DNA of 28,241 nucleotides from an uncultured Oscillibacter sp. GTDB taxonomy: Bacteria; Bacillota; Clostridia; Oscillospirales; Oscillospiraceae. Location of the stretch: positions 1-28,241 of the forward strand of contig NZ_CAJTUX010000038.1 of assembly GCF_910579365.1 (NCBI RefSeq), in the 5' to 3' direction. Each line of letters opens with the position of its first letter. The stretch's first letter is position 1. Below, piece by piece: positions 13,568 to 21,651 of this stretch. A program made the translations under genes and the position numbers. The notes under the pieces are model-generated. The model searched no databases. It worked only from the letters and a program-made list of their open reading frames with translations, and had not been told where the DNA came from.

Positions 13568-15295
13568 GTGTACCAGGCGCTCTACCGGAAATGGCGGCCC
13601 AAGACCTTTGCCGACGTCATCGGCCAGGAGCACATTACCGAGACCCTGCGCCGCCAGGTGGCCGAGGGCCGGACCTCCCATGCCTATCTCTTCACCGGCA
13701 CCCGGGGCACCGGGAAGACCACCTGCGCCAAGATTCTGGCCAAGGCCGTGAACTGCGAGCGCCCGGAGAACGGGGACCCCTGCGGGAACTGCCCCGCCTG
13801 TCTGGGGCTGGAGAACGGCAGCTTTCTGGACGTTCTCGAGCTGGACGCCGCCTCCAACAACGGCGTGGACCAGGTCCGGGCCCTGCGGGACGAGGCGGTC
13901 TACTCCCCCGCCCATGTGAAAAAGCGGGTCTACATTGTGGATGAGGTTCACATGCTCTCCACCGCCGCCTTCAACGCCCTCCTGAAAATTCTGGAGGAGC
14001 CGCCGGAACATCTGATGTTCATTCTGGCTACCACGGAGCTCCATAAGGTCCCGGCCACCATCCTCTCCCGCTGCCAGCGGTTCTCCTTCCGGCGCATCCA
14101 GCCCCGGGACGTGGCCGCCCGGCTCTCCTACGTCGCGGAGCGGGAGGGCATCGACCTTCGGCCCGACGGGGCGGAGGTGCTGAGCCGTCTGGCCGACGGA
14201 GCCCTGCGGGACGGGCTGAGCCTGCTGGACCAGTGCGCCGCCGCCGGGGGAACCATTGACGCCGCCGCCGTGCTGGACGTGCTGGGTCTGGCGGGAAATC
14301 TCCAGACCGCCCGGCTGATGGAGCAGATTTTAAACCGGGACGCCCAGGGGGCCCTCCTCCTGCTGGACGAGCTGTACAAGGGCGGAAAGGACATGGGGGC
14401 GGTGCTCTCGGAGCTCTCCACCCTCACCAGGGACCTGCTGCTGCAAAAGACCGCCCCCAAGGGCGGCGCGGCTCTGCTCTCCGGCGGCTATGACGCCGCC
14501 GCGCTGGACCGCCTGGGCAGCAGCGCCCCCGCCAGCCGCTTCCTCCACCTGGCCTCCACGCTGCAACAGGCCACGGCGGAGCTGTATGCCAGCGTCAACC
14601 GCCGGCTGGACACGGAGCTGTGTCTCCTGCGCCTTTGCGACGAGAGTCTCTCCGGGGACCTGACGGCCCTGGAGGCCCGCGTCCGCCGGTTGGAGGACAA
14701 CCAGTCCGCCCGGGCGGAGCTGCAATCCTCCGCCGCAACGGCAAAACCCGCCGCGCCTCTCCCGCCGGACGAAAAACCGGCGGGTTTGAAAAAAGCGCCG
14801 GATCCCCCGCCCTGGGAGGAAGCGCCGGAGGAGCCCCCCCTGCCAGAGGAACCCCCTGTGCCGGAGGAGCCCGGCCAGCGGGTCTTCGACATTCCGGAGG
14901 ACCCGGAGCCCGCGCCGGCGGCGGCGTCCGTTCCCCCTCCTGGCAAACCGGCGGCGCCTGCCGCCGCCTCCGGGAACCCGGCCGGCGGCTGGTGGCGGAC
15001 GCTGGCGGAGAACTGCAAGGGCCGCCTGCCTCCCATGTACCGGCCCTTCCTTGGCATGTGTACCGGGACGCTGGCGGGGGACCTGCTGACGGTCTACGCC
15101 CCCGACGAGCTGACCCTGGGCCGCCTGGACAACGACCGGGTGCGGGAGGCCCTGACCCAGGAGGCGGAGGCCCTGGCCGGCGGGCCGGTGCGGCTGCTTC
15201 TTCGGGCGGGGGAAGCCCCCCAGGCCGCGCCGGAGGAAAATCTGAAAAACCTGCTGCAATTCAGCCGGCAGTTTGATAACATTGAAATCAAGTGA
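13568..15295 (+). CDS. dnaX: DNA polymerase III subunit gamma/tau
   Basis: A 575-residue clamp-loader ATPase. Visible features are Walker A GTRGTGKT (44-51), the four-Cys zinc module (Cys63, 72, 75, 78), Walker B DEVH (125-128) and the SRC arginine finger (167-169). Then come domain III, a Pro/Ala/Glu-rich linker (about residues 390-490) and a folded C-terminal domain from WWRTLAENCKGRLPP onward. GTG 13568 is the start: AGGAGG ends seven bases before it and MYQALYRKWRPKTF is the family N-terminus; upstream frame runs through the SRP RNA. The gene has no promoter of its own that I can see, so it depends on readthrough of the SRP terminator or an unseen promoter. ybaB follows 16 bases later. 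Confidence 0.95.
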   Translation: MYQALYRKWRPKTFADVIGQEHITETLRRQVAEGRTSHAYLFTGTRGTGKTTCAKILAKAVNCERPENGDPCGNCPACLGLENGSFLDVLELDAASNNGVDQVRALRDEAVYSPAHVKKRVYIVDEVHMLSTAAFNALLKILEEPPEHLMFILATTELHKVPATILSRCQRFSFRRIQPRDVAARLSYVAEREGIDLRPDGAEVLSRLADGALRDGLSLLDQCAAAGGTIDAAAVLDVLGLAGNLQTARLMEQILNRDAQGALLLLDELYKGGKDMGAVLSELSTLTRDLLLQKTAPKGGAALLSGGYDAAALDRLGSSAPASRFLHLASTLQQATAELYASVNRRLDTELCLLRLCDESLSGDLTALEARVRRLEDNQSARAELQSSAATAKPAAPLPPDEKPAGLKKAPDPPPWEEAPEEPPLPEEPPVPEEPGQRVFDIPEDPEPAPAAASVPPPGKPAAPAAASGNPAGGWWRTLAENCKGRLPPMYRPFLGMCTGTLAGDLLTVYAPDELTLGRLDNDRVREALTQEAEALAGGPVRLLLRAGEAPQAAPEENLKNLLQFSRQFDNIEIK

Positions 15296-15311
15296 CAAAG
15301 GAGAAATCGTT

Positions 15312-15680
15312 ATGGGTTACAGCGCCCGCCGCGGCTTCAGCAGCGGCAGCATGAAGGCCACCGGCGCACAGCGTCAGGCCGAGGTTCAGCAGAAGATCGC
15401 CCGGATGCAGGAGGCTATGAACGCCGCCCAGACGGAGGTGGAAAACCGCACCTTTACCGCCAGCGTGGGCGGCGGCGCGGTGGAGGCCGTGGCCAGCGGG
15501 AAGAAGGAGCTGGTCTCCCTCACCATCAAGCCGGAGGCCGTGGACCCAGAGGATGTGGAGATGCTTCAGGACCTGGTGGTCTCCGCCGCCAACGAGGCCC
15601 TGCGCCAGGCCGGGGACGCCATGGACAAGGCCATGGACAGCATCACCAACGGGCTGAACCTGGGAGGATTGGGAATTTGA
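15312..15680 (+). CDS. ybaB: YbaB/EbfC family nucleoid-associated protein
   Basis: A 122-residue protein of the YbaB/EbfC family: small dimeric DNA-binding proteins, nearly always encoded right after dnaX. The conserved core is here: a long N-terminal helix QQKIARMQEAMNAAQ, then FTASVGGGAVEAVASGKKELVSLTIKPEAVDPEDVEMLQDLVVSAANEAL. The Gly/Ser-rich N-terminus (GYSARRGFSSGSMKATG) is longer than usual. AAAGGAG lies about eight bases before ATG 15312. In many genomes recR comes next; here a terminator and an unrelated lipoprotein gene follow, so recR has been separated. Confidence 0.92.
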   Translation: MGYSARRGFSSGSMKATGAQRQAEVQQKIARMQEAMNAAQTEVENRTFTASVGGGAVEAVASGKKELVSLTIKPEAVDPEDVEMLQDLVVSAANEALRQAGDAMDKAMDSITNGLNLGGLGI

Positions 15681-15685
15681 GCAGC

Positions 15686-15716
15686 GGGCGGGGCCGGGAA
15701 GGTCCCGCCCTTTTTT
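15686..15716 (+). terminator. Terminator after ybaB, touching the next ribosome site
   Basis: 10-bp stem (15686-15695 with 15701-15710, one G-T pair), GGGAA loop and six T residues (15711-15716). The next gene's AAGGAGG begins directly after the T-run. Confidence 0.85.
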
Positions 15717-15727
15717 AAGGAGGTTTT

Positions 15728-17521
15728 ATGAAGCGAGGAAAACGCCTTTGGGCGGCGCTGCTGGTCCTGGTTCTGCTGGTGGGCTGCGGCGATCAGAGGA
15801 CGGAGCCCCTGCCCTATCCGGAGCCCGCCTCCTCGGAGCCGGGGAAGACGATTGCCTACGTCCCTCTGGACGACCGGCCCGACAATGTGGAGCGGGTGGC
15901 GTATCTGGCGGAATCCCTGGGGTACGCCCTGGTTATGCCGGAGCGGGACCTGTACCGGACGGCTCTGGACAGACAGCCCCTGAACGAGAACGGAACCCAG
16001 CACGGGGACATGGGGCGGCTGTATCAGTGGGTCCTGGACCAGGAGGCGGCGGGGTGCGACCGCTATATCCTCTCCCTGGACCAGCTTCTCTCCGGGGGGC
16101 TGGTCAGCTCCCGCTGCATGCTGGACATGGGCTTCCAGTCTCCTTTCGGCGGCGTTACCCTGACCCGGCGGCTTTTGGAGGACCTTCTGACGGCGCTGGC
16201 CGAGGACGGGAACAATGTGGTCTGGCTGCTGGACAGCGTCATGCGCCTGGCCCCCACTGTGGGCTATGAGGGCGGCACGCTGGAGGAGTACAATCTGATC
16301 CGGGCCTTTGGCGCCCTCCCCAGGCCCGCGCTGGAAGGCGAGGCATTGGCCTGGCTGAACATCCGGGAGACCTACTGGGACACCGAACCGGACTGGGAGA
16401 CGTTTCTTGCCGGGGCCGCGGGGGCGGAATGGGATTCCAGGGATTATGACAGGGCCTATGAAACCCTCTCCGCTAATTTGGAGTCCCGGAACCGGAAACT
16501 GAAGCTGGCCGCCCTGACCCAGGAGATTCTGGCCCGGCCGGGCTACGAGAACTTCCGCCTCCTCATCGGCATCGACGACTCCTCTCTGGAGGACTGCATC
16601 CAGAAAAACGAGATCGCCTTCCTCCGGCAGGGACTGCGGACGGATGAAAGCGGGAGGCAAATGGACTGGCTCCTCTCCGGGGTGGACGATCTGGCCTTCA
16701 AGGCCGTGGCCCGGCTGTACCTAGACGAGGCGGGCTGGCAGGGAGACAGCGTGTGTGTCCAATTCTTCGGCGGCACGGAGGACCAGCCCGCCTGTGAGTA
16801 TGACTTCCAGCCCCTGACGGAAATCATGGCGGAGCACCTGGAATTTTTCAGCCTGTCCGAGTCTGCCGGTGCGGAGCTCCAGATTCTCGTGCTGACCCAG
16901 CCGGAGGACGAAGCGAAGAAAGACAGCTACCGCAAGCATCTGATCGCTGCCCTCCAGGAATCCGAGAAGGCCCGGAGGCCCACGGTCCTGGTGGACGCCA
17001 GCAACGGGACCTTCGGAACCTCCGTTTATGAGGCGTTGGTCAAGAACACGGAACTGGGCTGTCTCCTGGCCTACTCCGGCATGCTGGACATGGCCATCGT
17101 CACCGGCACCGCCCTGAGCCACGGCGCGGCCCGGTATGCCGTGCTGAAAAACGGGGACAATACGGACTCCATGGACCGGGCCTGGGCCCGGACCCTGGCC
17201 GACAGCATTCTCAAGGACTTCTGCTACAAGGGCGTGGTCCGGAACGAATTGCTCGGCTATATCCGAAACGACCTGGGCGGTGACCCCAACAACTTCTGGT
17301 CCCCGGCGCTGGACCGGGAGGACCTGCTCCGCCGCCTGAAGGCGGGCATGGAGAAGGAGACCGCCCCTGTCATCCGCAATCTGGAACGCAGCTCTTTCCT
17401 CTCCTCCCTGGAGCCTGCGGAGAAGAAGCACTGGGGCGGCGTAGCCCTGGAGAACTACCGCTTCCCCTGGGACCGGGCCTTTGAGATCGGCATGGACATC
17501 CGCCTGGGGGCGTTCACCTGA
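15728..17521 (+). CDS. DUF4127 family lipoprotein
   Basis: A 597-residue exported lipoprotein. A signal peptide ends in a lipobox LLVGC (Cys20), followed by a short acidic/Pro linker and the DUF4127 start YVPLDDRPDNVE. Other family-like segments are DRYILSLDQLLSGGLVSSR, LLIGIDDSS and the late GVVRNELLGYIRNDLGG. The family is widespread in Firmicutes and its activity is unknown; the Asp-rich DDRP and DDSS motifs and the alpha/beta layout suggest an enzyme or sugar-binding fold, which I infer only. GGAGG is six bases before the ATG. The gene follows a terminator with no clear separate promoter, and ends at a convergent terminator. Confidence 0.87.
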   Translation: MKRGKRLWAALLVLVLLVGCGDQRTEPLPYPEPASSEPGKTIAYVPLDDRPDNVERVAYLAESLGYALVMPERDLYRTALDRQPLNENGTQHGDMGRLYQWVLDQEAAGCDRYILSLDQLLSGGLVSSRCMLDMGFQSPFGGVTLTRRLLEDLLTALAEDGNNVVWLLDSVMRLAPTVGYEGGTLEEYNLIRAFGALPRPALEGEALAWLNIRETYWDTEPDWETFLAGAAGAEWDSRDYDRAYETLSANLESRNRKLKLAALTQEILARPGYENFRLLIGIDDSSLEDCIQKNEIAFLRQGLRTDESGRQMDWLLSGVDDLAFKAVARLYLDEAGWQGDSVCVQFFGGTEDQPACEYDFQPLTEIMAEHLEFFSLSESAGAELQILVLTQPEDEAKKDSYRKHLIAALQESEKARRPTVLVDASNGTFGTSVYEALVKNTELGCLLAYSGMLDMAIVTGTALSHGAARYAVLKNGDNTDSMDRAWARTLADSILKDFCYKGVVRNELLGYIRNDLGGDPNNFWSPALDREDLLRRLKAGMEKETAPVIRNLERSSFLSSLEPAEKKHWGGVALENYRFPWDRAFEIGMDIRLGAFT

Positions 17522-17566
17522 ACCGCCTCCAGCTGTGAATTTCCCTTCTGGTTTTGAAAAGCCAAA

Positions 17567-17595
17567 GCCCGCCGTCCGATGGACGGCGGGCCCTT
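17567..17595. terminator. Terminator between convergent genes
   Basis: Perfect 11-bp stem (17567-17577 with 17581-17591), GAT loop, then CCTTTTCTC on the plus strand and TTTGGCTTTTC on the minus strand. Confidence 0.8.
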
Positions 17596-17620
17596 TTCTC
17601 ATTTCAGAAAGCCGGAAGCC

Positions 17621-18361
17621 TTACAGCTGCTGCACCGTGTAGTACACCGCCAGGGCGAATACCACGATGCCCAGACACCACATGGCGTAATAGGCCACCG
17701 TGGAGCTCAGCAACGCCAGCACAATGGCAACGGCGGATAGGCCGCAGGCCGCGTAGACGGGCATCAGGTCCGCTTTGGCAGGAAGCAGCCGGCCCAGCTT
17801 CTGGTTCTTCACCAGCCAGCACAGGCCGCCCAGCAGCAAGAGATAGACCACGGACAGCAGCTTCACCGGCACGCCCAGGGTCAGGTGGTCAAACAACCGG
17901 CGGCAGACCCACAGGACAATCAGGGAGGCGCTCAGCACCGTCAGGGCGACAGAGCACTCCCGCTCATAAAAGGCCCAGATCACCGTCAGCACCATCACCA
18001 CCGGCACCACCACGCTCAAAAGCGTCACGGCGGAGGAGTGATACATGCGGATCAGGATGCTGCCTCCGGCAAAGAAAACCCCCATCCCCGTCAGGCACCA
18101 GCCGATCAGCCGTTTCCGCCGGTCCGCCTTCCACAGCACGCTCAGCACCGCGCCCAGGACCAACGCCGCCGCCCCCAGGCCCGCAAAGATCAGCAGCCGG
18201 TCATGCCAGACCAAAGCCTCCGTCACCACGTCGCCATGGATGTAATATCTGCGGACCACCAGCAAAAACAGCTCCGCCAGGCAGGCCGCAAAGAAGAAAA
18301 TCATCGCGCCATACAGGGAATTTTCCCGCTTCATGGGTTTTCCGTTCGGATTCTTTGCCAT
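17621..18361 (-). CDS. Polytopic membrane protein, unknown function
   Basis: A 246-residue protein with seven or eight hydrophobic helices spread along its whole length, short loops and a positively charged N-terminus (MAKNPNGKPMKRE), so an integral membrane protein. No transporter or enzyme motif is recognised. A short polar segment (LLVVRRYYIHGDVVTEALVWHD) lies between helices 1 and 2, and KADRRKR between 2 and 3 predicts a cytoplasmic loop. GGAGG is nine bases before ATG 18361. It is a single gene with a good promoter at 18436-18464 and a shared terminator, divergent from apbE. Confidence 0.75.
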   Translation of the reverse strand: MAKNPNGKPMKRENSLYGAMIFFFAACLAELFLLVVRRYYIHGDVVTEALVWHDRLLIFAGLGAAALVLGAVLSVLWKADRRKRLIGWCLTGMGVFFAGGSILIRMYHSSAVTLLSVVVPVVMVLTVIWAFYERECSVALTVLSASLIVLWVCRRLFDHLTLGVPVKLLSVVYLLLLGGLCWLVKNQKLGRLLPAKADLMPVYAACGLSAVAIVLALLSSTVAYYAMWCLGIVVFALAVYYTVQQL

Positions 18362-18435
18362 TTATCAAGACCTCCAAGGTGTATTTTCTTTCCAAAAATG
18401 TCCGGCGGAACCAGTTCCCGCCGACATGCTTAAAT

Positions 18436-18464
18436 AGTATAGCAGACTTTTCCCCCTTTTGCAA
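18436..18464 (-). promoter_or_regulatory. Promoter of the membrane protein gene
   Basis: Minus-strand TTGCAA (18459-18464), 17 bases, TATACT (18436-18441), giving a leader of about 70 bases. Confidence 0.75.
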
Positions 18465-18508
18465 GGCCCTTTCCGCCACGATTTTTATTTTTTCGCTGCG
18501 GTTTTTCA

Positions 18509-18537
18509 TTGAGAAGCGGCGGCCGGCGTGCTATACT
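18509..18537 (+). promoter_or_regulatory. Promoter of the apbE operon
   Basis: TTGAGA (18509-18514), 17 bases, TATACT (18532-18537), about 38 bases before the apbE start. Confidence 0.75.
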
Positions 18538-18574
18538 ATATAAATCCCAACCGATTAAAGATACGAGGTTTGCT

Positions 18575-19660
18575 ATGAAACGTCTCACCGTCTATGTTTT
18601 GCCGCTGCTCCTGCTCCTCACCGCCTGCGGCGCCCCTGCGGACCCGGACACGGCTCAGGAGAGCATCCAGGTCATCGCCATGGACACCGCCATGCTCATC
18701 TCCACCTACGGCGAGCAGAGCGTCCCCGCCGCCTACGCCGCCGAGGACTGCATCCGTGCGCTGGAGGCGGAGCTGTCCCGCACCGACCCTGGCAGCGAGG
18801 TCTCCCGGCTCAACGCCGCCGGAGGAGAGATGGCGGAGGTGGGGGAGGACCTGTATTTCCTGCTGGAAACCGCAAAATACCTGAGCCACGACACGGCGGG
18901 GGCCTTTGACATTACCGTCTCCCCTGTGGCCTCCGCCTGGGGCTTTGGCGAAGATTCGTTCCGGGTGCCCTCCCAGGCGGAGCTGGACGCGCTTTTGGAG
19001 CTGGTGGACTATGAGCAGATCAACTTTAATGCCCCCCCGCCCCATTCCGGCAGTTCCGACCTCCCGCTGACCGCTTGCCTGGGGCCCGGGCAGTCCGTGG
19101 ACCTGGGGGCCATTGCCAAGGGCTACGCCGCCGACAAGCTGGTGACGGTCTTTCAGGAGCATGACGTTCCCCGGGGCCTGGCCCAGCTGGGGGGCAACGT
19201 CCTGGCCTACGGCGACCGGCCCGACGGAACTCCCTGGCGGGTGGGCATCCAGGACCCGGCAAAACCCGATGACAAAAACGCCTTCGCGGGGGTGCTGGAG
19301 CTGACGGATTCCTTTGCCGTCACCTCCGGAGGCTATCAGCGGTACTTTGAGGAGAACGGAAAACGCTATCACCACATCATCGACCCCGCCACAGGCTATC
19401 CGGCGGACAGCGGCCTGACCTCCGTCACCGTGGTGGCAGAGGCCGGGGAAGGATATGCCGGAACCATGTGCGACGCCTTCTCCACGGCCCTCTTTGTCAT
19501 GGGGGAGGAAACGGCGCTGGACTTCTGGAGAACCTGGGAGGGCACTCCCTTTGAGCTGGTCCTGGTGACAGAGGACGGACGGGTGGTGGTCACCCAGGGG
19601 CTGGCGGACCGCTTCACTCTGGACGAAGCCAGCGGGTACGCCTATGAAGCCGTCTCCTGA
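18575..19660 (+). CDS. apbE: ApbE family FAD:protein FMN transferase (lipoprotein)
   Basis: A 361-residue exported enzyme that attaches FMN from FAD to a Thr or Ser of extracytoplasmic proteins. The signal peptide ends in lipobox LLTAC (Cys18). Family motifs are the early MDTAM, AFDITVSPVASAWGF, DLGAIAKGYAADKL, QLGGNVLAYG, HHIIDPATGYPA, and the metal-site CDAFSTALFVMG. ATG 18575 is chosen because the signal peptide begins there and ACGAGG lies upstream. It is first in a plus-strand run; the next gene starts 17 bases before its stop. The acceptor flavoprotein is not obvious in this window. Confidence 0.93.
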   Translation: MKRLTVYVLPLLLLLTACGAPADPDTAQESIQVIAMDTAMLISTYGEQSVPAAYAAEDCIRALEAELSRTDPGSEVSRLNAAGGEMAEVGEDLYFLLETAKYLSHDTAGAFDITVSPVASAWGFGEDSFRVPSQAELDALLELVDYEQINFNAPPPHSGSSDLPLTACLGPGQSVDLGAIAKGYAADKLVTVFQEHDVPRGLAQLGGNVLAYGDRPDGTPWRVGIQDPAKPDDKNAFAGVLELTDSFAVTSGGYQRYFEENGKRYHHIIDPATGYPADSGLTSVTVVAEAGEGYAGTMCDAFSTALFVMGEETALDFWRTWEGTPFELVLVTEDGRVVVTQGLADRFTLDEASGYAYEAVS

Positions 19661-20042
19661 GCTCCGGCCCACCGCCTGGGACGGGCTGGTGGTCCTCTGC
19701 GTGGCGGCGCTGGCCATCGGTCTGGCTGTGTTCCAGTGGCGGGGCGGCGGGCAGGAGGACCTGACGGCCGCCGTCTCCGTGGACGGGGTGGAGATCGACC
19801 GGGTCTCCCTGGAGCGGGCCGCCGGGGAGAGGACCTATCAGGCCGGGGACTACGCCCTGACGGTGGAGTACGCCGCCGGAAGCGCCCGGGTTTTGGCCTC
19901 CGGCTGCCCCACCCAGGACTGCGTCCACACCGGGGCGGTCACCCGGGGCGGGCAAAGCATCGTGTGCCTTCCCGCCCGGTTCATTCTCCGCCTGGAGGGC
20001 GGAGCGGCGGAAGACGGCGGCGTGGACGCCGTGCTGGGATAG
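19644..20042 (+). CDS. NusG domain II-like (EetA-type) membrane-anchored protein
   Basis: A 132-residue protein with one N-terminal membrane helix (VVLCVAALAIGLAVF) and an extracytoplasmic domain. The hallmark of the NusG_II family is present: SGCPTQDCVHTG followed by GQSIVCLPARF, with paired cysteines. Despite the name, this family is not the transcription factor; it is found with ApbE, RnfG-like and Gx-transporter genes, and EetA of Gram-positive electron transfer loci appears to be of this type (from memory, not checked). Its ATG overlaps the apbE stop, so it is translationally coupled, and the Gx-type gene follows 10 bases later. Confidence 0.85.
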   Translation: MKPSPELRPTAWDGLVVLCVAALAIGLAVFQWRGGGQEDLTAAVSVDGVEIDRVSLERAAGERTYQAGDYALTVEYAAGSARVLASGCPTQDCVHTGAVTRGGQSIVCLPARFILRLEGGAAEDGGVDAVLG

Positions 20043-20052
20043 GAGGCGCGCC

Positions 20053-20562
20053 ATGAAACTGACCACCAAACAGCTGACCCTCTGCGCCCTGCTGACGGCC
20101 ATGGCCCTGGCGCTGAGCTATCTGGAAAACCTGTTTCCCCTCTCCGTGGCCATCCCCATCCCCGGCGTGAAGCTGGGCCTTGCCAACATTGTGACGGTCT
20201 TCGCCCTTTACGCCCTGGGGCCGGGGCAGGCGCTTTCCATCCTGCTGGCCCGGTGCTTCCTGGGATCCCTCTTCGCTGGAAATATGAATGCGCTGCTCTT
20301 TTCCCTCTTCGGGGGCCTCTGCGCCATGGGGACCATGACGCTCCTCTCCCGGTTCCGGGGGCTTTCCCTTTACGGCGTCTCCCTGGGGGGCGCGGCGGCC
20401 CACAACTGCGGGCAGACCGCCGCCGCGGTCCTGACCCTGGGCAGCGGGGCTCCTCTTTATTATTTGCCCGTTTTGCTGGCGGTATCCCTGTTTACCGGCG
20501 GATTGACCGGCCTGGCCTCCGCCTGCCTCTTCCGGGGACTCCGGCATACCGATTTGATGTGA
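20053..20562 (+). CDS. Gx transporter / HepS component I-like (EetB-type) membrane protein
   Basis: A 169-residue protein with five or six membrane helices, belonging to the family annotated as heptaprenyl diphosphate synthase component I or Gx transporter. Family-typical segments are LCALLTAMALALSYLE, PIPGVKLGLANIVTVFALY, FGGLCAMG and LGGAAAHNCGQ. It has the S-component-like size of ECF transporters. Its constant partners are NusG_II proteins and ApbE, so a part in the envelope electron-transfer or flavinylation module is more likely than prenyl synthesis; no prenyl synthase catalytic gene is nearby. The ATG follows GGAGG with a short spacer. Confidence 0.85.
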   Translation: MKLTTKQLTLCALLTAMALALSYLENLFPLSVAIPIPGVKLGLANIVTVFALYALGPGQALSILLARCFLGSLFAGNMNALLFSLFGGLCAMGTMTLLSRFRGLSLYGVSLGGAAAHNCGQTAAAVLTLGSGAPLYYLPVLLAVSLFTGGLTGLASACLFRGLRHTDLM

Positions 20563-20580
20563 CGAAAGGCGGACGGACCC

Positions 20581-21651
20581 ATGGACCACAAGGACAAGAA
20601 GGACGAGATCATCCTCCAGCAGCTGGAGGTCATCCAGACCCTGACGGAGCACAATCTCCGCCGGATGGGCACGGATTTCTGGGGCGCGCCCCGGGAGACG
20701 CCGGAGCCGCCCCGGGAGGCGGCGGACGCCCCCAAAACACCCCCGCCGAAAGCCGCCCAGGCCGCCGGTGAAACGGAAACGGCAGACGGACCGGACGAGG
20801 CGCCCCCGCCGGAGAAGCTGGAGGACCTTTTGCAGGAGCTGGAGGGCTACGTCGGTCTGGCCGCCGTGAAAAAAGAGGTCCGCAGTCTGGTCGACCTGGT
20901 GAAGATTCACCAGCTCCGGGAGAAAAACGGCCTGCCGGTGGAGGACCTCTCCCTGCACATGGTCTTCTCCGGCAGCCCCGGCACCGGTAAGACCACCATC
21001 GCCCGGCTGATGGCCCGGATTTTCCGCTCTCTGGGCATCCTCTCCAAAGGCCAGCTGGTGGAGGTGGACCGGGGCGGTCTGGTGGCCGGCTACGTGGGCC
21101 AGACGGCCCTGAAAACCGGCAAGGCCGTGGAGAAGGCCCTGGGGGGCGTGCTGTTCATTGACGAGGCCTACGCCCTCAACGGCGCCTCGGGCAGCGACTT
21201 TGGCCAGGAGGCCATTGACACCATTCTCAAGGCCATGGAGGACCACCGGGATGATCTGGTGGTCATCGCCGCCGGGTACGACGATTTGATGGACCGCTTC
21301 ATTCACTCCAACCCCGGCCTGGAATCCCGGTTCAACCGCTTCCTACACTTCCAGGACTACACGCCGGAGGAGCTGCTGGAGATTTTCCAAATGCGCTGCC
21401 GGAAGGGCTGCTACACCCTGGAGGAGCCTGCCGCCGCCCTGGTCCGGGACTTCCTTCGGGAGGCCAACCGGGACCCCCGCTCCTTTGGCAACGCCCGGGG
21501 CGTGCGGAACGTGTTTGAGCGTGTCCTGGTCGCCCAGGCGGGCCGTCTGGCGGGCCTGGAAACCGTCACCCGGGAGGACCTGACCACCCTGACGGCGGCG
21601 GACGTGCTGGCCGCCCAGGGGCGCGGCGCTTCGCCGGAGGGGACGGCATGA
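20581..21651 (+). CDS. SpoVK/CbbX-like AAA+ ATPase
   Basis: A 356-residue AAA+ protein. Residues 1-85 are a charged helix and then a Pro/Ala/Glu-rich disordered part; the ATPase follows with Walker A GSPGTGKTT (131-139), Walker B LFIDEAY (191-197), sensor-1 segment VVIAAGYDD, and an arginine-rich SRFNRFLHF. GYVGQTALKT matches the pore loop of the CbbX/SpoVK group, which remodel protein complexes (rubisco activase CbbX; SpoVK in sporulation). No rubisco is in the window, so its client is unknown. It starts 18 bases after the Gx-type gene, and its stop overlaps the next ATG by four bases. Confidence 0.88.
   Translation: MDHKDKKDEIILQQLEVIQTLTEHNLRRMGTDFWGAPRETPEPPREAADAPKTPPPKAAQAAGETETADGPDEAPPPEKLEDLLQELEGYVGLAAVKKEVRSLVDLVKIHQLREKNGLPVEDLSLHMVFSGSPGTGKTTIARLMARIFRSLGILSKGQLVEVDRGGLVAGYVGQTALKTGKAVEKALGGVLFIDEAYALNGASGSDFGQEAIDTILKAMEDHRDDLVVIAAGYDDLMDRFIHSNPGLESRFNRFLHFQDYTPEELLEIFQMRCRKGCYTLEEPAAALVRDFLREANRDPRSFGNARGVRNVFERVLVAQAGRLAGLETVTREDLTTLTAADVLAAQGRGASPEGTA

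Noticed and set aside
14780..14800. A possible programmed frameshift in dnaX at the A6 run in TTGAAAAAAGCG
   Set aside because: The zero-frame codons are TTG AAA AAA, which do not form an X XXY YYZ heptamer, and one alternative frame has no early stop to make a gamma product. No stimulatory stem was evident.
19981..21306. A 441-codon minus-strand frame opposite the Gx-type and AAA+ genes
   Set aside because: No motifs or ribosome site; the plus strand has Walker A/B and family signatures.
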